Positions 1 through 8,493 of a DNA stretch of 45,555 bases are shown one piece after another. A program made the translations under genes and the position numbers. Numbering within the stretch: the stretch's first letter is position 1; every line of letters begins with the position of its first letter. Below the pieces are notes generated by a model. The model searched no databases and was not told where the DNA came from. It worked only from the letters and a program-made list of their open reading frames with translations. The stretch spans positions 1 to 45,555 of the forward strand of contig JADHVP010000012.1 in NCBI GenBank assembly GCA_016783945.1, written 5' to 3'. The stretch is from Ignavibacteria bacterium. Lineage in GTDB: Bacteria > Bacteroidota > Ignavibacteria > Tepidaquicellales > Tepidaquicellaceae.

Positions 1-394
<394 letters not shown>

Positions 395-465
395 TTAGTT
401 TATTTAAATTTTTTATTTTAAAAGTTAAAATCTAAAAGCTTAAATCAATAAAACGGCTTCGCACT

Positions 466-1524
466 TTATTCAGCCATTAATATTTTCTGTCTGAATTTAG
501 TATACGTACCGTAATCAAGATATATCTGATTATTATCTAATTGATCACGCGTATGCTGTGCAACATTTTGGACTGCCGGTAATTTATCTGTGACTTTAAA
601 AATAAATCCGTCACTTCCCGACCCTGACCCGTACGAAACCATGAAAATATTATCCCCGGGTTTCGCAATGTCTAAAATTGCTGTTAAACCAATTGGTGAT
701 GCACCCGAATAAGTATTACCAAGATGTGGTACTAACCAGCCCTGCTTGATCTGATCAAAAGTGAATCCCAGCATTTTAGCCACACGCTTAGGAAACTTAC
801 CATTTGGCTGGTGAAAAACTGCATACTGAAAATCCGATGGTTTCATACCTGATTTTTCTAAAAGCCTCTCGCTGCATCCTATGGTGTGTTTGAAATATGC
901 GGGTTCACCGGTAAACCTTCCACCGTGTCTTGGATAATGCATGTATTCTCTCCGCCAGAAATCAGGGGTATCAGTCATGAATGAGTGTGTATGTTCACAG
1001 ACAGCAAGTATATTCTCTTTTCCGAATATAAATGATGCGGAACCCGCTGATGCTGTGTATTCGAGGGCATCCCCGGGTGCTCCCTGAGATGTATCACCTC
1101 CAATACCTATCGCATATCTCATCTCTCCGGCTTTTACAAGATTCATTGCAACATACATTGCTTCTGAACCGGCTTTACAAGCAAACTCGTAATCTGCACA
1201 ATGAATATCCGGAGTGGCTGCAATTGCTTCTGCAACAACTGTTCCTGATGGTTTCACTGCGTAAGGATGACTCTCGGAACCAATATATATTGCTCCGATC
1301 TCTTTCGGGTCGATCCCGGCACGTTTTAAAGCACTTCTCGTAGCTTCTACACTCATCGATATCGTGTCCTGATCAGGACCGGGAACCGATTTTTCTTCAA
1401 CTTCCAATCCTTTCTTATAACTTGCCGCATCTGCTCCCCATACCTTTGCAATTTCCTCGACTTTAATTCTATACCTTGGGATGCAGGCTCCATAGCCTAT
1501 TATTCCAACTTTGATATTTTCCAT
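466..1524 (-). CDS. Archaeal-type hydroxymethylglutaryl-CoA synthase
   Basis: The product has 352 residues, close to the usual ~350 of the archaeal family. This family condenses acetoacetyl-CoA with acetyl-CoA to HMG-CoA at the start of the mevalonate pathway. Visible landmarks are the N-terminal GIIGYGACIPRYRI, the GSESHPYAVKP block (Glu84), the acyl-binding Cys116 in DYEFACKAGSEA, His238 in VFHQPNGKFPKR and the C-terminal YGSGSGSDGF glycine-rich loop. All catalytic positions are therefore present. It is followed by the thiolase gene and probably forms an operon with it. No clear Shine-Dalgarno sequence precedes the ATG. A related ketoacyl-CoA condensation other than HMG-CoA formation is possible but less likely. 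Confidence 0.9.
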   Translation of the reverse strand: MENIKVGIIGYGACIPRYRIKVEEIAKVWGADAASYKKGLEVEEKSVPGPDQDTISMSVEATRSALKRAGIDPKEIGAIYIGSESHPYAVKPSGTVVAEAIAATPDIHCADYEFACKAGSEAMYVAMNLVKAGEMRYAIGIGGDTSQGAPGDALEYTASAGSASFIFGKENILAVCEHTHSFMTDTPDFWRREYMHYPRHGGRFTGEPAYFKHTIGCSERLLEKSGMKPSDFQYAVFHQPNGKFPKRVAKMLGFTFDQIKQGWLVPHLGNTYSGASPIGLTAILDIAKPGDNIFMVSYGSGSGSDGFIFKVTDKLPAVQNVAQHTRDQLDNNQIYLDYGTYTKFRQKILMAE

Positions 1525-1834
1525 ATTGTCTATTTTAAATTAATAATTATAAATTTATTTTTAGAACAAAGTTCAAATTTTTTATTCACTCTACCTACCC
1601 CTTCAAACATATCTTGATAACGTCCCCACGTTAACAGTAATCCCAATACTTAACATGGTTTATGAAAAAACCGCATTGTTATACGGGATAAAGGTAAAAC
1701 TGTAAAAAGTTATGGAGGATATTACTTCTACAGAAAGAGTGACAGAGAACAATAAATTTCTATGAAAATTCTATAATTCTAATATAACAACTGTTCAAAT
1801 ATAAATGTTCAGAATTATAATAAACAGTAACAAA
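1525..1834. other. Intergenic stretch, no gene seen
   Basis: This AT-rich spacer lies upstream of the HMG-CoA synthase gene. Only frames shorter than about 20 codons occur on either strand. I see no RNA gene, array or strong hairpin. It presumably holds the promoter for the HMG-CoA synthase/thiolase pair. Confidence 0.5.
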
Positions 1835-2053
1835 TTACTTCACTTCCACAACCTTCATACTCTCTTCACCAAATTGAGAGACAACCTTCACAGCTATTTT
1901 TTGATTCTTGTCTCTTATTTCGATAGGGTGTGATACGTTATCATAAACTCTTTTGAATGCTTCTTCATCGACTTCTATCTTCAATGTCTTTTCAAGTTTT
2001 CCAAGAGATTTTTTTATTCTGTCGGTTTCCTTTTCGTTTCCTCGAAGCGTAAA
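1835..2053 (-). pseudogene. C-terminal remnant, possibly of a Mod-type DNA methyltransferase
   Basis: On the minus strand a frame of about 72 codons runs from an in-frame stop at 2054-2056 to a TAA at 1835-1837. It contains no ATG except near its very end. It reads as a protein tail: a charged helical part (KKSLGKLEKTLKIEVDEEAF), then VSHPIEI, then KIAVKVVSQFGEESMKVVEV at the C-terminus. The IAVKV...FGEE..KV ending resembles the extreme C-terminus of adenine-specific methyltransferases of type III-like restriction systems. The lack of a start and of any catalytic motif (DPPY, FxGxG) points to a relic. The methyltransferase identity is from memory of the family tail and is tentative. Confidence 0.35.
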
Positions 2054-2229
2054 TTAATCAATCACTGAATCTTATTCAATTTAATATTTGTAACAAAGTA
2101 GTATAACTTTTTCTCAACAAAGGTGAATACATCTAAGCAACAATAATTAACTGCAATCAATAATTTTTAAGTTTAAATTATTCTTGATTACTTTTACTTT
2201 CATTTTTATATTTTCATTAAAATACTAAA

Positions 2230-2754
2230 ATGACCTGGTACGTTGATCTCGTTAAATCCTATCCTATTAGCACGGCTATAATACAATTTTCTGTACTCGG
2301 AACTTTCGGAGACATTATCTCAAAGTGGATATTAAAGAAAAAAATGTTTGCCCCTTATAATTTTCAAACATTACTGTTAAAAATGATCGAGTGGGCGATT
2401 TTAGCAGTATGTATTAAATATGCCTTTGTTGGATTTCATGGTTTTGTCGATTCTCTTATCTCGTACAAGTTGTTACCGGAATTGAATGTGCTCGGAAGAG
2501 CATTCGCTATATCTGTTTCGATGAACTTAGAATTCGGTCCGTTTCTGGTAATACTTCATAGATTGTTAGATAATGCCGTTCACAGGGAAAAGAATTGGGC
2601 TAATCTCGATAAAGGATTCCTTTCTTTGATCTGGTTCTGGATTCCTGCACATACGATCACATTCATTTTACCAAAGCCATACCAAATAGGATTAGCTGCA
2701 GTTTGGTCAGTAGTACTTGGAATAATCCTTGGGTTTTACAATCGAAGGAATTAA
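2230..2754 (+). CDS. Small integral membrane protein, Mpv17/PMP22-like
   Basis: The product has 174 residues with about four hydrophobic segments. Features resembling the Mpv17/PMP22 family are an early GTFGDIISKW (family: G.GD...Q), a central FGPFLVILHRLLD (family: GP..H.WY..LD) and a C-terminal FWIPAHTITFILP followed by a final membrane helix (family: W..P..Q..NF..VP). The order and spacing of the three blocks fit, and the length is typical. Mpv17 relatives are inner-membrane proteins of debated function, possibly channels. Bacterial members are poorly studied. It stands alone between a relic and a convergent gene. An unrelated four-helix membrane protein remains possible. Confidence 0.5.
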   Translation: MTWYVDLVKSYPISTAIIQFSVLGTFGDIISKWILKKKMFAPYNFQTLLLKMIEWAILAVCIKYAFVGFHGFVDSLISYKLLPELNVLGRAFAISVSMNLEFGPFLVILHRLLDNAVHREKNWANLDKGFLSLIWFWIPAHTITFILPKPYQIGLAAVWSVVLGIILGFYNRRN

Positions 2755-2834
2755 ACTTTCACGACCTTCGTTAGGAAAGTAAAGTAAAAACCTGATCTCA
2801 TCTTTGCACCACTTACTATATATAGAAAAAAAAT

Positions 2835-2860
2835 CCCTGCTCAAATATTTTTGAGCAGGG
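2835..2860 (-). terminator. Rho-independent terminator of the 2889-4121 gene
   Basis: A perfect 11-bp stem (CCCTGCTCAAA / TTTGAGCAGGG) closes a 4-nt loop. On the minus strand it is followed by a run of Ts, the complement of the A run at 2826-2833. It begins 28 bp past the stop of the T9SS protein. The plus-strand gene ending at 2754 lacks a T tail on its side. Confidence 0.85.
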
Positions 2861-2888
2861 AAAAATTTTGGTTATGTCCCAGGAAATA

Positions 2889-4121
2889 TTATTTAAGAAT
2901 TACCATTTTCTTTACATCAACAAAGTCACCCGCTTGAAGTCTGTAGAAATACACACCACTCGGATAATTACTACCATCCCAGTTAGTTTCATAACTCCCC
3001 GCACCAAGTTTTTCATTTACAAGCGTAGCAATTTCTTTTCCAAGAATATCATATACAATCAATTTCACATATGAGGACTTAGGTATGTCAAACTTAATAC
3101 TTGTATTTGGGTTGAATGGATTTGGATAATTCTGGAACAGTTTTACAGATAAGGGTATTTCATTATTAATTGTTTTTATACCTATTGTTGAGGCGTTATT
3201 TATCCTAATTACAACACCATTTGCTCCACATGCATACCCGCTGTCTTTGTTTAAAAAATGAAGGTCATTTATATTTTCTGTTGTTGGAGTAATCATTGTA
3301 ACCCAGTTTATACCTCCATCTGTCGATTTTCTGATATGTCCGCTTCCTCCACTGGTATAAACAAAAATACTATCAATTGCTTGTACATTATCAGCACCTA
3401 AATAAACAATGTTCCAACCGTTGTTATATCCTCCGTTTGTTGTCTTGAATAGAGTACCAAAGTCTGAACAAACAAAACCTGTTTGTGCATTTATAAATGA
3501 CATAGAATTAAAGCCCGAAGCGGGTAAAAAAATCCATCTATACCAGTTATTTCCCCCGTTTGTTGTCTTTGCCAGATATCCTTGAGATGGTGAGCCCCAC
3601 ATCCTACCGCCGACATAACCAGTCATTTCATTAAGAAATTGTACACATTCCAAGTCAGCATAATGACTACTGTTGATGCTCCATGTATTACCACAATCTG
3701 TAGTTTTTATCAACATTGTTGACCAGCTCGAGAGAAATCCCGTGTTATGGTTTATAAAGTTTATTGAAGTCAAAAAAGTACTTCCAAAAGTAAGATTTTG
3801 GCTCTGCCAATTTTCGCCAGCGTTTGTGGTTTTTAATATATAGCTGCCAAAGGAAGCTGCGAATCCGGTTGATTCATTAACGAATTCAACATCTATAATT
3901 CCTGATAAGCTTTGATTATTATATAACAACTGCCAGTTTTGTCCTGCATTGGTTGTCTTGAATATTCTTCCTTGGAATCCTCCAATATATCCGGTATTAT
4001 AACTTGTGAAATAAATGCTATATAAATTTTCGTTATTCCCGATGCTAACAAGCTGCCATTGACTTTTGCCTGTCAATGGAAACAATAATAATAGAAGAAT
4101 AAAATATTTTAATGCGTTCAT
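2889..4121 (-). CDS. Secreted Ycf48-like beta-propeller protein with T9SS sorting domain
   Basis: The product has 410 residues. A Sec signal peptide (MNALKYFILLLLLFPLTGKS) is followed by at least six repeats with the TTNxGxNW signature (for example TTNAGQNW, TTDCGNTW, STDGGINW). These mark a BNR/Ycf48-type propeller over roughly residues 22-315. Residues about 325-410 form the type A T9SS sorting domain: LFQNYPNPFNPNTSIKF, then IVYDILGKEIATLV, then SGVYFYRLQAGDF and KKMVILK. The protein should be exported by Sec, translocated by a type IX machine and cleaved or anchored at the surface. No catalytic residues are evident; binding or adhesion is inferred. It lies 50 bp downstream of another T9SS gene, so the two may be co-transcribed. 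Confidence 0.88.
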   Translation of the reverse strand: MNALKYFILLLLLFPLTGKSQWQLVSIGNNENLYSIYFTSYNTGYIGGFQGRIFKTTNAGQNWQLLYNNQSLSGIIDVEFVNESTGFAASFGSYILKTTNAGENWQSQNLTFGSTFLTSINFINHNTGFLSSWSTMLIKTTDCGNTWSINSSHYADLECVQFLNEMTGYVGGRMWGSPSQGYLAKTTNGGNNWYRWIFLPASGFNSMSFINAQTGFVCSDFGTLFKTTNGGYNNGWNIVYLGADNVQAIDSIFVYTSGGSGHIRKSTDGGINWVTMITPTTENINDLHFLNKDSGYACGANGVVIRINNASTIGIKTINNEIPLSVKLFQNYPNPFNPNTSIKFDIPKSSYVKLIVYDILGKEIATLVNEKLGAGSYETNWDGSNYPSGVYFYRLQAGDFVDVKKMVILK

Positions 4122-4170
4122 TTTATTATTACTTTACTGAATCCTAATTTATATATGAATTGTAAATTAT

Positions 4171-6744
4171 TTATTTAATAAATAACATTCTCTTTGTTTT
4201 AGAAAAACTTAAGGAAATTCCATAGCGATCGAAAACATTCATCTGGTAAAAATATACCCCGCTTGCTAAACCATTTGCATCAAAGATTACTTTATGTGTA
4301 CCACTTAATTTCAATTTATTTTCCAATACACTTATGAGTCTACCTCTTATATCGTAAATTTTAATTTCAACTCTTGAGGGTTCTGAAAGAAAATACGATA
4401 TATTTGTAACAGGATTGAATGGATTAGGATAATTATTGTTCAAATATGTTTGATTATTCTCCTGTTTATTAATAGGATTTGAGGAGACTATTGGTCCTTC
4501 ACCGGGACGATAATCGGTTGATTCTCCCAAACTGGATTTAAGAAAAGTACTGTTATCACCAGCTGCTATGCCTATATCGTTATCATTAAATTTAATCGAA
4601 CGAAGGTTTTCCAGAGATCCTGTTTTCTGTTTTGACCAGCTATAACCAATATTAGAAGAATACAAAATGGTTCCATTACTACCTGTTATATACGCATTCG
4701 ATGAATCTTTAAGAAATATATCATTAAGGTCTACCTGTACACCAATATTTAGTACTTGCCAAGAATTTCCCCCGTTTTTGCTTTTTAAACATACACCTCT
4801 GTCACCAATTAAAAACAAAATATCTTTGTTTGTATTAGCAATTTTGTTAAAATTGCTATTAGAATTTGTTTGAATTCTTGACCAATTATTTCCATTGTTG
4901 GTTGTTTTAAAAAGACTGCCTGAGCTTCCTGTTGCAAATCCAATATTATTATCTATAAAATTTATTGATTTAATTGTAATGTTAGTGTCAAGGTTTTTAT
5001 AACTAAATAAGCCCGGATAATTAGATGCTCTTATAACTAATCCTTTTTCACCACAAATAAATACATTTCCATTAGGAGTAAAACATACATCATGCAGATT
5101 ATTATATATATTAGATGTTTTAACAAACCAATTCGATCCTGCATTAGTGGATATAAAAATCTTCCCGGAATTTCCTGCAGCAATTCCTAAATTATTATTA
5201 AAAAATTTTACAGCATTCATACTATATGGTCCTATGTTAATCACTTCATACCAGCTTAATCCGTGGTCATTGCTTTTTAAAATCGAACCATTATTATCTA
5301 CAGCAGACATTTTATTGCTGTCAATAAAACATATATTATTGATATTAATTCCACTCGGTGGATTATCTTCATTACAATCATTCCATCCATCAAAATATCT
5401 TAAAGTTAGAAAATCATAATCTCCTGCTTGATTTTTACTTTTACCAGACACACATATATCATTGTTACCATAAACAGTAATATATTCTGCTTCGTCTCGA
5501 TTATTTGCTGGTCCATTATATCTTTTTGACCATTCAAGATTTCCCTCACTGGAATATTTTAATGTTGCATAATCATATTTAGAATAATCTTCACCCGGGA
5601 TTGACATACTCCTTCCTGTTACATATACATTGTTATTTTCATCTAATGCTACCTTTTCTCCAACTTCACTAGTATTATTATAATCGTATTGTCTTTGCCA
5701 TATTAAATTTCCTTGAGGATCATATTTTATGATAATGTAATCATAACCTGTATTCCTCATATTCGCATATCCTGTACAGATAATATTATCATCCCCATCA
5801 ATTACTATTGATTTTGCCTTAGCATTTCTTGGGTAACCATTTCCATAAAAATATCTTGACCAGACTCTATATCCTGTTGATTGATTGTATTTCATAACTA
5901 TAAATGTGATTTGTGACTCATCTTCTGTTGGAATTTCTTGCTCTGTTGATGCCCCACAGACGTAAACATTACCCTGACCATCTTGAGCAATTGCAAATCC
6001 AGCATCCGAATGAGCTCCAAATCCGCTATATCTATTAACCCACAATTGATTTCCATTTAAATCATATTTCAGAGTAGCTATATCATAATCAGTGCCAATT
6101 CCCTGGCTACCTCCTGTTACATATATAAATCCATTAGGATCCAAAATCATATCTTCTAGTACGTGATCATATGAGCTAATACCATTATTGTAATAACTAG
6201 TCCATATCCAATTACCATTATTATTAAACTTTCTAACAGCATATGCATACTTTTGATATCCATTATTATCTTCATAACCTCCCGTATAAATGTATCCTGA
6301 AGCATCAAGTTTTATTACCTGTCCTCTTTGGTCATAATTTCCTCCGTAATTGTACATCCAAATTCTTGTTCCTGCCTGGTTATATTTTGCATTTAATAAA
6401 TTATTTCGAATAATCCAGTTGAAATAAATTGAACCTGTAACATATGAATTATTAGTATTATCAAATATTATATCTTTTATTTCTCCTCCATTATTTTGAA
6501 TAATATCTATCCAAAGTGTTTCACCACAGCGTCTGTTATATTGAACTACAGGACTTTCCCATCCAGACAAATAACTATTGCCAGAAACTATAGGGTCTCC
6601 TGAATTATTCATTTTTAAAGTATATACAAAATCATTACCATTACCTGCATATCTTTTTGCCCATGTTTGATATATTTGTGAATTGGAATTTTGAATGTAA
6701 AGAAAAAAATTAAGAATGGCTAAAATTAAAAATATCTTTTTCAT
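4171..6744 (-). CDS. Secreted two-part beta-propeller protein with T9SS sorting domain
   Basis: The product has 857 residues and a signal peptide at 1-22. Residues about 25-450 contain repeats of the SBBP type, each with a pattern like DxxGNxxVTGxS...DYxxxKYxxxGNxxWxxxY. Residues about 465-745 switch to Ycf48/BNR-like repeats (TTNNGNNW, SKNGGNSW, SSNIGYSW). The final ~90 residues are a T9SS type A domain (NNNYPNPFNPVTNISYF, SGVYFYQM) that ends MLFIK and carries a short extra loop before the last strand. Two different propellers are thus joined in one surface protein. No enzyme motif is visible. It is very Asn/Tyr-rich. It probably shares a transcript with the next gene downstream. Confidence 0.85.
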   Translation of the reverse strand: MKKIFLILAILNFFLYIQNSNSQIYQTWAKRYAGNGNDFVYTLKMNNSGDPIVSGNSYLSGWESPVVQYNRRCGETLWIDIIQNNGGEIKDIIFDNTNNSYVTGSIYFNWIIRNNLLNAKYNQAGTRIWMYNYGGNYDQRGQVIKLDASGYIYTGGYEDNNGYQKYAYAVRKFNNNGNWIWTSYYNNGISSYDHVLEDMILDPNGFIYVTGGSQGIGTDYDIATLKYDLNGNQLWVNRYSGFGAHSDAGFAIAQDGQGNVYVCGASTEQEIPTEDESQITFIVMKYNQSTGYRVWSRYFYGNGYPRNAKAKSIVIDGDDNIICTGYANMRNTGYDYIIIKYDPQGNLIWQRQYDYNNTSEVGEKVALDENNNVYVTGRSMSIPGEDYSKYDYATLKYSSEGNLEWSKRYNGPANNRDEAEYITVYGNNDICVSGKSKNQAGDYDFLTLRYFDGWNDCNEDNPPSGININNICFIDSNKMSAVDNNGSILKSNDHGLSWYEVINIGPYSMNAVKFFNNNLGIAAGNSGKIFISTNAGSNWFVKTSNIYNNLHDVCFTPNGNVFICGEKGLVIRASNYPGLFSYKNLDTNITIKSINFIDNNIGFATGSSGSLFKTTNNGNNWSRIQTNSNSNFNKIANTNKDILFLIGDRGVCLKSKNGGNSWQVLNIGVQVDLNDIFLKDSSNAYITGSNGTILYSSNIGYSWSKQKTGSLENLRSIKFNDNDIGIAAGDNSTFLKSSLGESTDYRPGEGPIVSSNPINKQENNQTYLNNNYPNPFNPVTNISYFLSEPSRVEIKIYDIRGRLISVLENKLKLSGTHKVIFDANGLASGVYFYQMNVFDRYGISLSFSKTKRMLFIK

Positions 6745-7076
6745 TTTGATACTCCTTAATACTAACTTTTAATTTTAATAAAAATATATTTAAGAATAAA
6801 TACTTAATCAATAAATTATTAAACCTATTTTCAAACATATCTTAGTCATGACTTATAATAATAGTGCTTTGATATTTTTCTTAATGTTTATATCATACTA
6901 ATACCTCCGTTCAAATTTAAGAAATATATTTATTATAATTATACTTTCTGAAAATTTATATAATCTCTACACTATTACAGCATCGTCACCTTCAAGTTTC
7001 ATGCCTGCCCTGCGTCGAGATTTTATCCAGTACCAATGCTAAAACATTAGCACTTTGGTTTCAGTCTCTAACTTTC
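6745..7076. other. Intergenic stretch with one weak hairpin
   Basis: No gene is seen. Near 7031-7058 an interrupted palindrome (ACCAA, GCTAA / TTAGC, TTGGT) lies just past the stop of the 225-residue protein gene. It lacks a T tail on the minus strand, so it is only a weak terminator candidate. The AT-rich part near 6745-6960 presumably holds the promoter of the 857-residue gene. Confidence 0.45.
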
Positions 7077-7754
7077 CTATGCCACGATAGCATCTATGAT
7101 GTCGCTCCAGGGGCCGCGTTCGCCGCGGTTGGATTCATAACAAGCTCTGTAGTAAGCCGTCTTGCCTTTGTCGTCCACAGTGTAGTTAACATCGTGAAGG
7201 AATCTTGTCACTGTTTCACTTCCACTCCATGGGATTTCGCTTTCGGGTATGTCGGCTGCAGCAATTGCCGTACGAAGAATTATTTTTTGACCCCTGGGCA
7301 TTTTCCGGCTATGAGGGTCTTCCGGATTGCTGAAACGAAGCTTATGCATTCCAACCGATATTTCGTCAACCGCAAGCTGTGGTGCAAAATCCACCGCATT
7401 GATACGAGTCGGGACTGTATCGTATACGGTTACGCCCAAATCTACCTTTTGAGCATCGGTTACTGAATCATTTTTTGAAATCCATTTTGAATTAAATTTT
7501 CGTATTCCCGCTTTGTAATTCTTCTCTGCAGTCCTGAATGCCTGTGCCTGACCGGCAGTGCGTGTGAGCTTCTGTTCTTTACTGCCTACATGATAAGTGT
7601 CTACGTAAATGGTTTGTAGACCTTGCAAATCAGTCAACTCTGCCGGTGGAATGCCCCATCCGACACTTTCAGCAACTAAGACATTTATATGGTTGTCCTG
7701 CCAGTTAAAGAAAACTGCTTGCTTTTGTGGGATGTAATCATTTTCTGTTGCCAT
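7077..7754 (-). CDS. Conserved hypothetical protein of unknown function, 225 aa
   Basis: I recognise the layout of this family but not a function. There is no signal peptide or membrane segment. Residues about 1-90 look helical and contain YIPQKQAVFFNWQ at the start and a GWGIP motif near residue 33. Residues about 115-225 look like a beta-sandwich of fibronectin III type, with AYYRACYESNRGERGPWSDI near the end resembling the closing strands of such domains. Base composition is visibly more GC-rich than in the neighbouring T9SS genes. It sits 70 bp downstream of a 21-bp repeat array. Cytoplasmic or non-classically exported location cannot be decided. Confidence 0.7.
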   Translation of the reverse strand: MATENDYIPQKQAVFFNWQDNHINVLVAESVGWGIPPAELTDLQGLQTIYVDTYHVGSKEQKLTRTAGQAQAFRTAEKNYKAGIRKFNSKWISKNDSVTDAQKVDLGVTVYDTVPTRINAVDFAPQLAVDEISVGMHKLRFSNPEDPHSRKMPRGQKIILRTAIAAADIPESEIPWSGSETVTRFLHDVNYTVDDKGKTAYYRACYESNRGERGPWSDIIDAIVA

Positions 7755-7823
7755 AGTCTATTATAGTTTAATTTATAAAAATGCTTATTTTTAATCTATT
7801 TTTGATGTTTACTTTATCCGTCA

Positions 7824-7991
7824 GTGTCTTTCGGGACTCCGTAAGTGTCTTTCGGGACTCCGTGAGTGTCTTTCGGGACTCCGTGAGTGTCTTTCGGGAC
7901 TCCGAGAGTGTCTTTCGGAACTCCGAGAGTATCTTTCGGGACTCCGAGAGTGTCTTTCGGAACTCCGAGAGTGTCTTTCGGAACTCCGAGA
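7824..7991. repeat. Array A: eight tandem 21-bp repeats
   Basis: Eight directly repeated 21-bp units start at 7824, 7845, 7866, 7887, 7908, 7929, 7950 and 7971, with partial units on both sides. Each contains CTTTCGGRACTCCG. The core CGG-RACT-CCG is a small dyad, and ACTC-CGW-GAGT forms a second one across unit borders. Units differ only at a few fixed positions (G/A after CGG, TAA/TGA/AGA at the end). The repeat also reads as SVFRDSE heptads in one frame, but that frame lacks other gene features. The array lies between two minus-strand genes. Confidence 0.95.
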
Positions 7992-8053
7992 GTCTTTTAT
8001 TCTTTCCGCTGACAGTAACCGTTACAATGTTTAATCAAAGCTTATGCTTAATC

Positions 8054-8290
8054 TTAATTATCGATATAAGTTTTAACCAGAATTCCGTCACAATTATAAA
8101 CATAAATCCACCATTCTCCGCTAATATAAACTCTTTCGTATGTGTAACAATCTTCATCTAAAAACTCTGTATGATTTTTTTTGTTTAGCGGTAAAGAATT
8201 ATCGTATACCGCTATTATTGCTAAGAGCAATACTACATTTAATATTGCTACCGTAACTTTTATTGAAAAGAACCTGATTATTGCCTTCAT
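8054..8290 (-). CDS. Small membrane-anchored hypothetical protein, 78 aa
   Basis: The product has one N-terminal hydrophobic segment (VTVAILNVVLLLAIIAVY, about residues 12-29) and a short exported tail containing two Cys (DCYTY and VYNCDG) that could pair. A strong Shine-Dalgarno sequence (AGGAGG at 8302-8297, six bases before the ATG) supports a real gene and this start. It may be a signal-anchored or secreted small protein. No function is recognised. A plus-strand frame through the repeat array overlaps its 3' half and is probably not coding. Confidence 0.65.
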   Translation of the reverse strand: MKAIIRFFSIKVTVAILNVVLLLAIIAVYDNSLPLNKKNHTEFLDEDCYTYERVYISGEWWIYVYNCDGILVKTYIDN

Positions 8291-8296
8291 TCCTTT

Positions 8297-8302
8297 CCTC
8301 CT
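8297..8302 (-). promoter_or_regulatory. Strong ribosome binding site for the 78-aa protein
   Basis: On the minus strand AGGAGG lies six bases before the ATG at 8290. It is one of the few near-perfect Shine-Dalgarno sequences in the window and decides between this small gene and the overlapping opposite-strand frame. Confidence 0.7.
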
Positions 8303-8493
8303 AAAATTTAATTTTGAGTAATATTAATGAATAAAAATTTCCAAAACAAAGAATTTTTTTGCCGTTTGTTACCATTGGATTAATAAAGTAAAAGAGAGGT
8401 ACTTATGGAAATCAACAAAAAATTAGTTAAATTTCATTTCAATGAAAAATCAGGCATGAAAAAATGTTACTTTTTTAATTTCAAAAAAAAAAT

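Noticed and set aside
7781-8161. Plus-strand frame of 126 codons through array A
   Set aside because: Its body is the 21-bp repeat read as SVFRDSE heptads, it has no ribosome binding site, and it overlaps the better supported minus-strand 78-residue gene with a strong AGGAGG.
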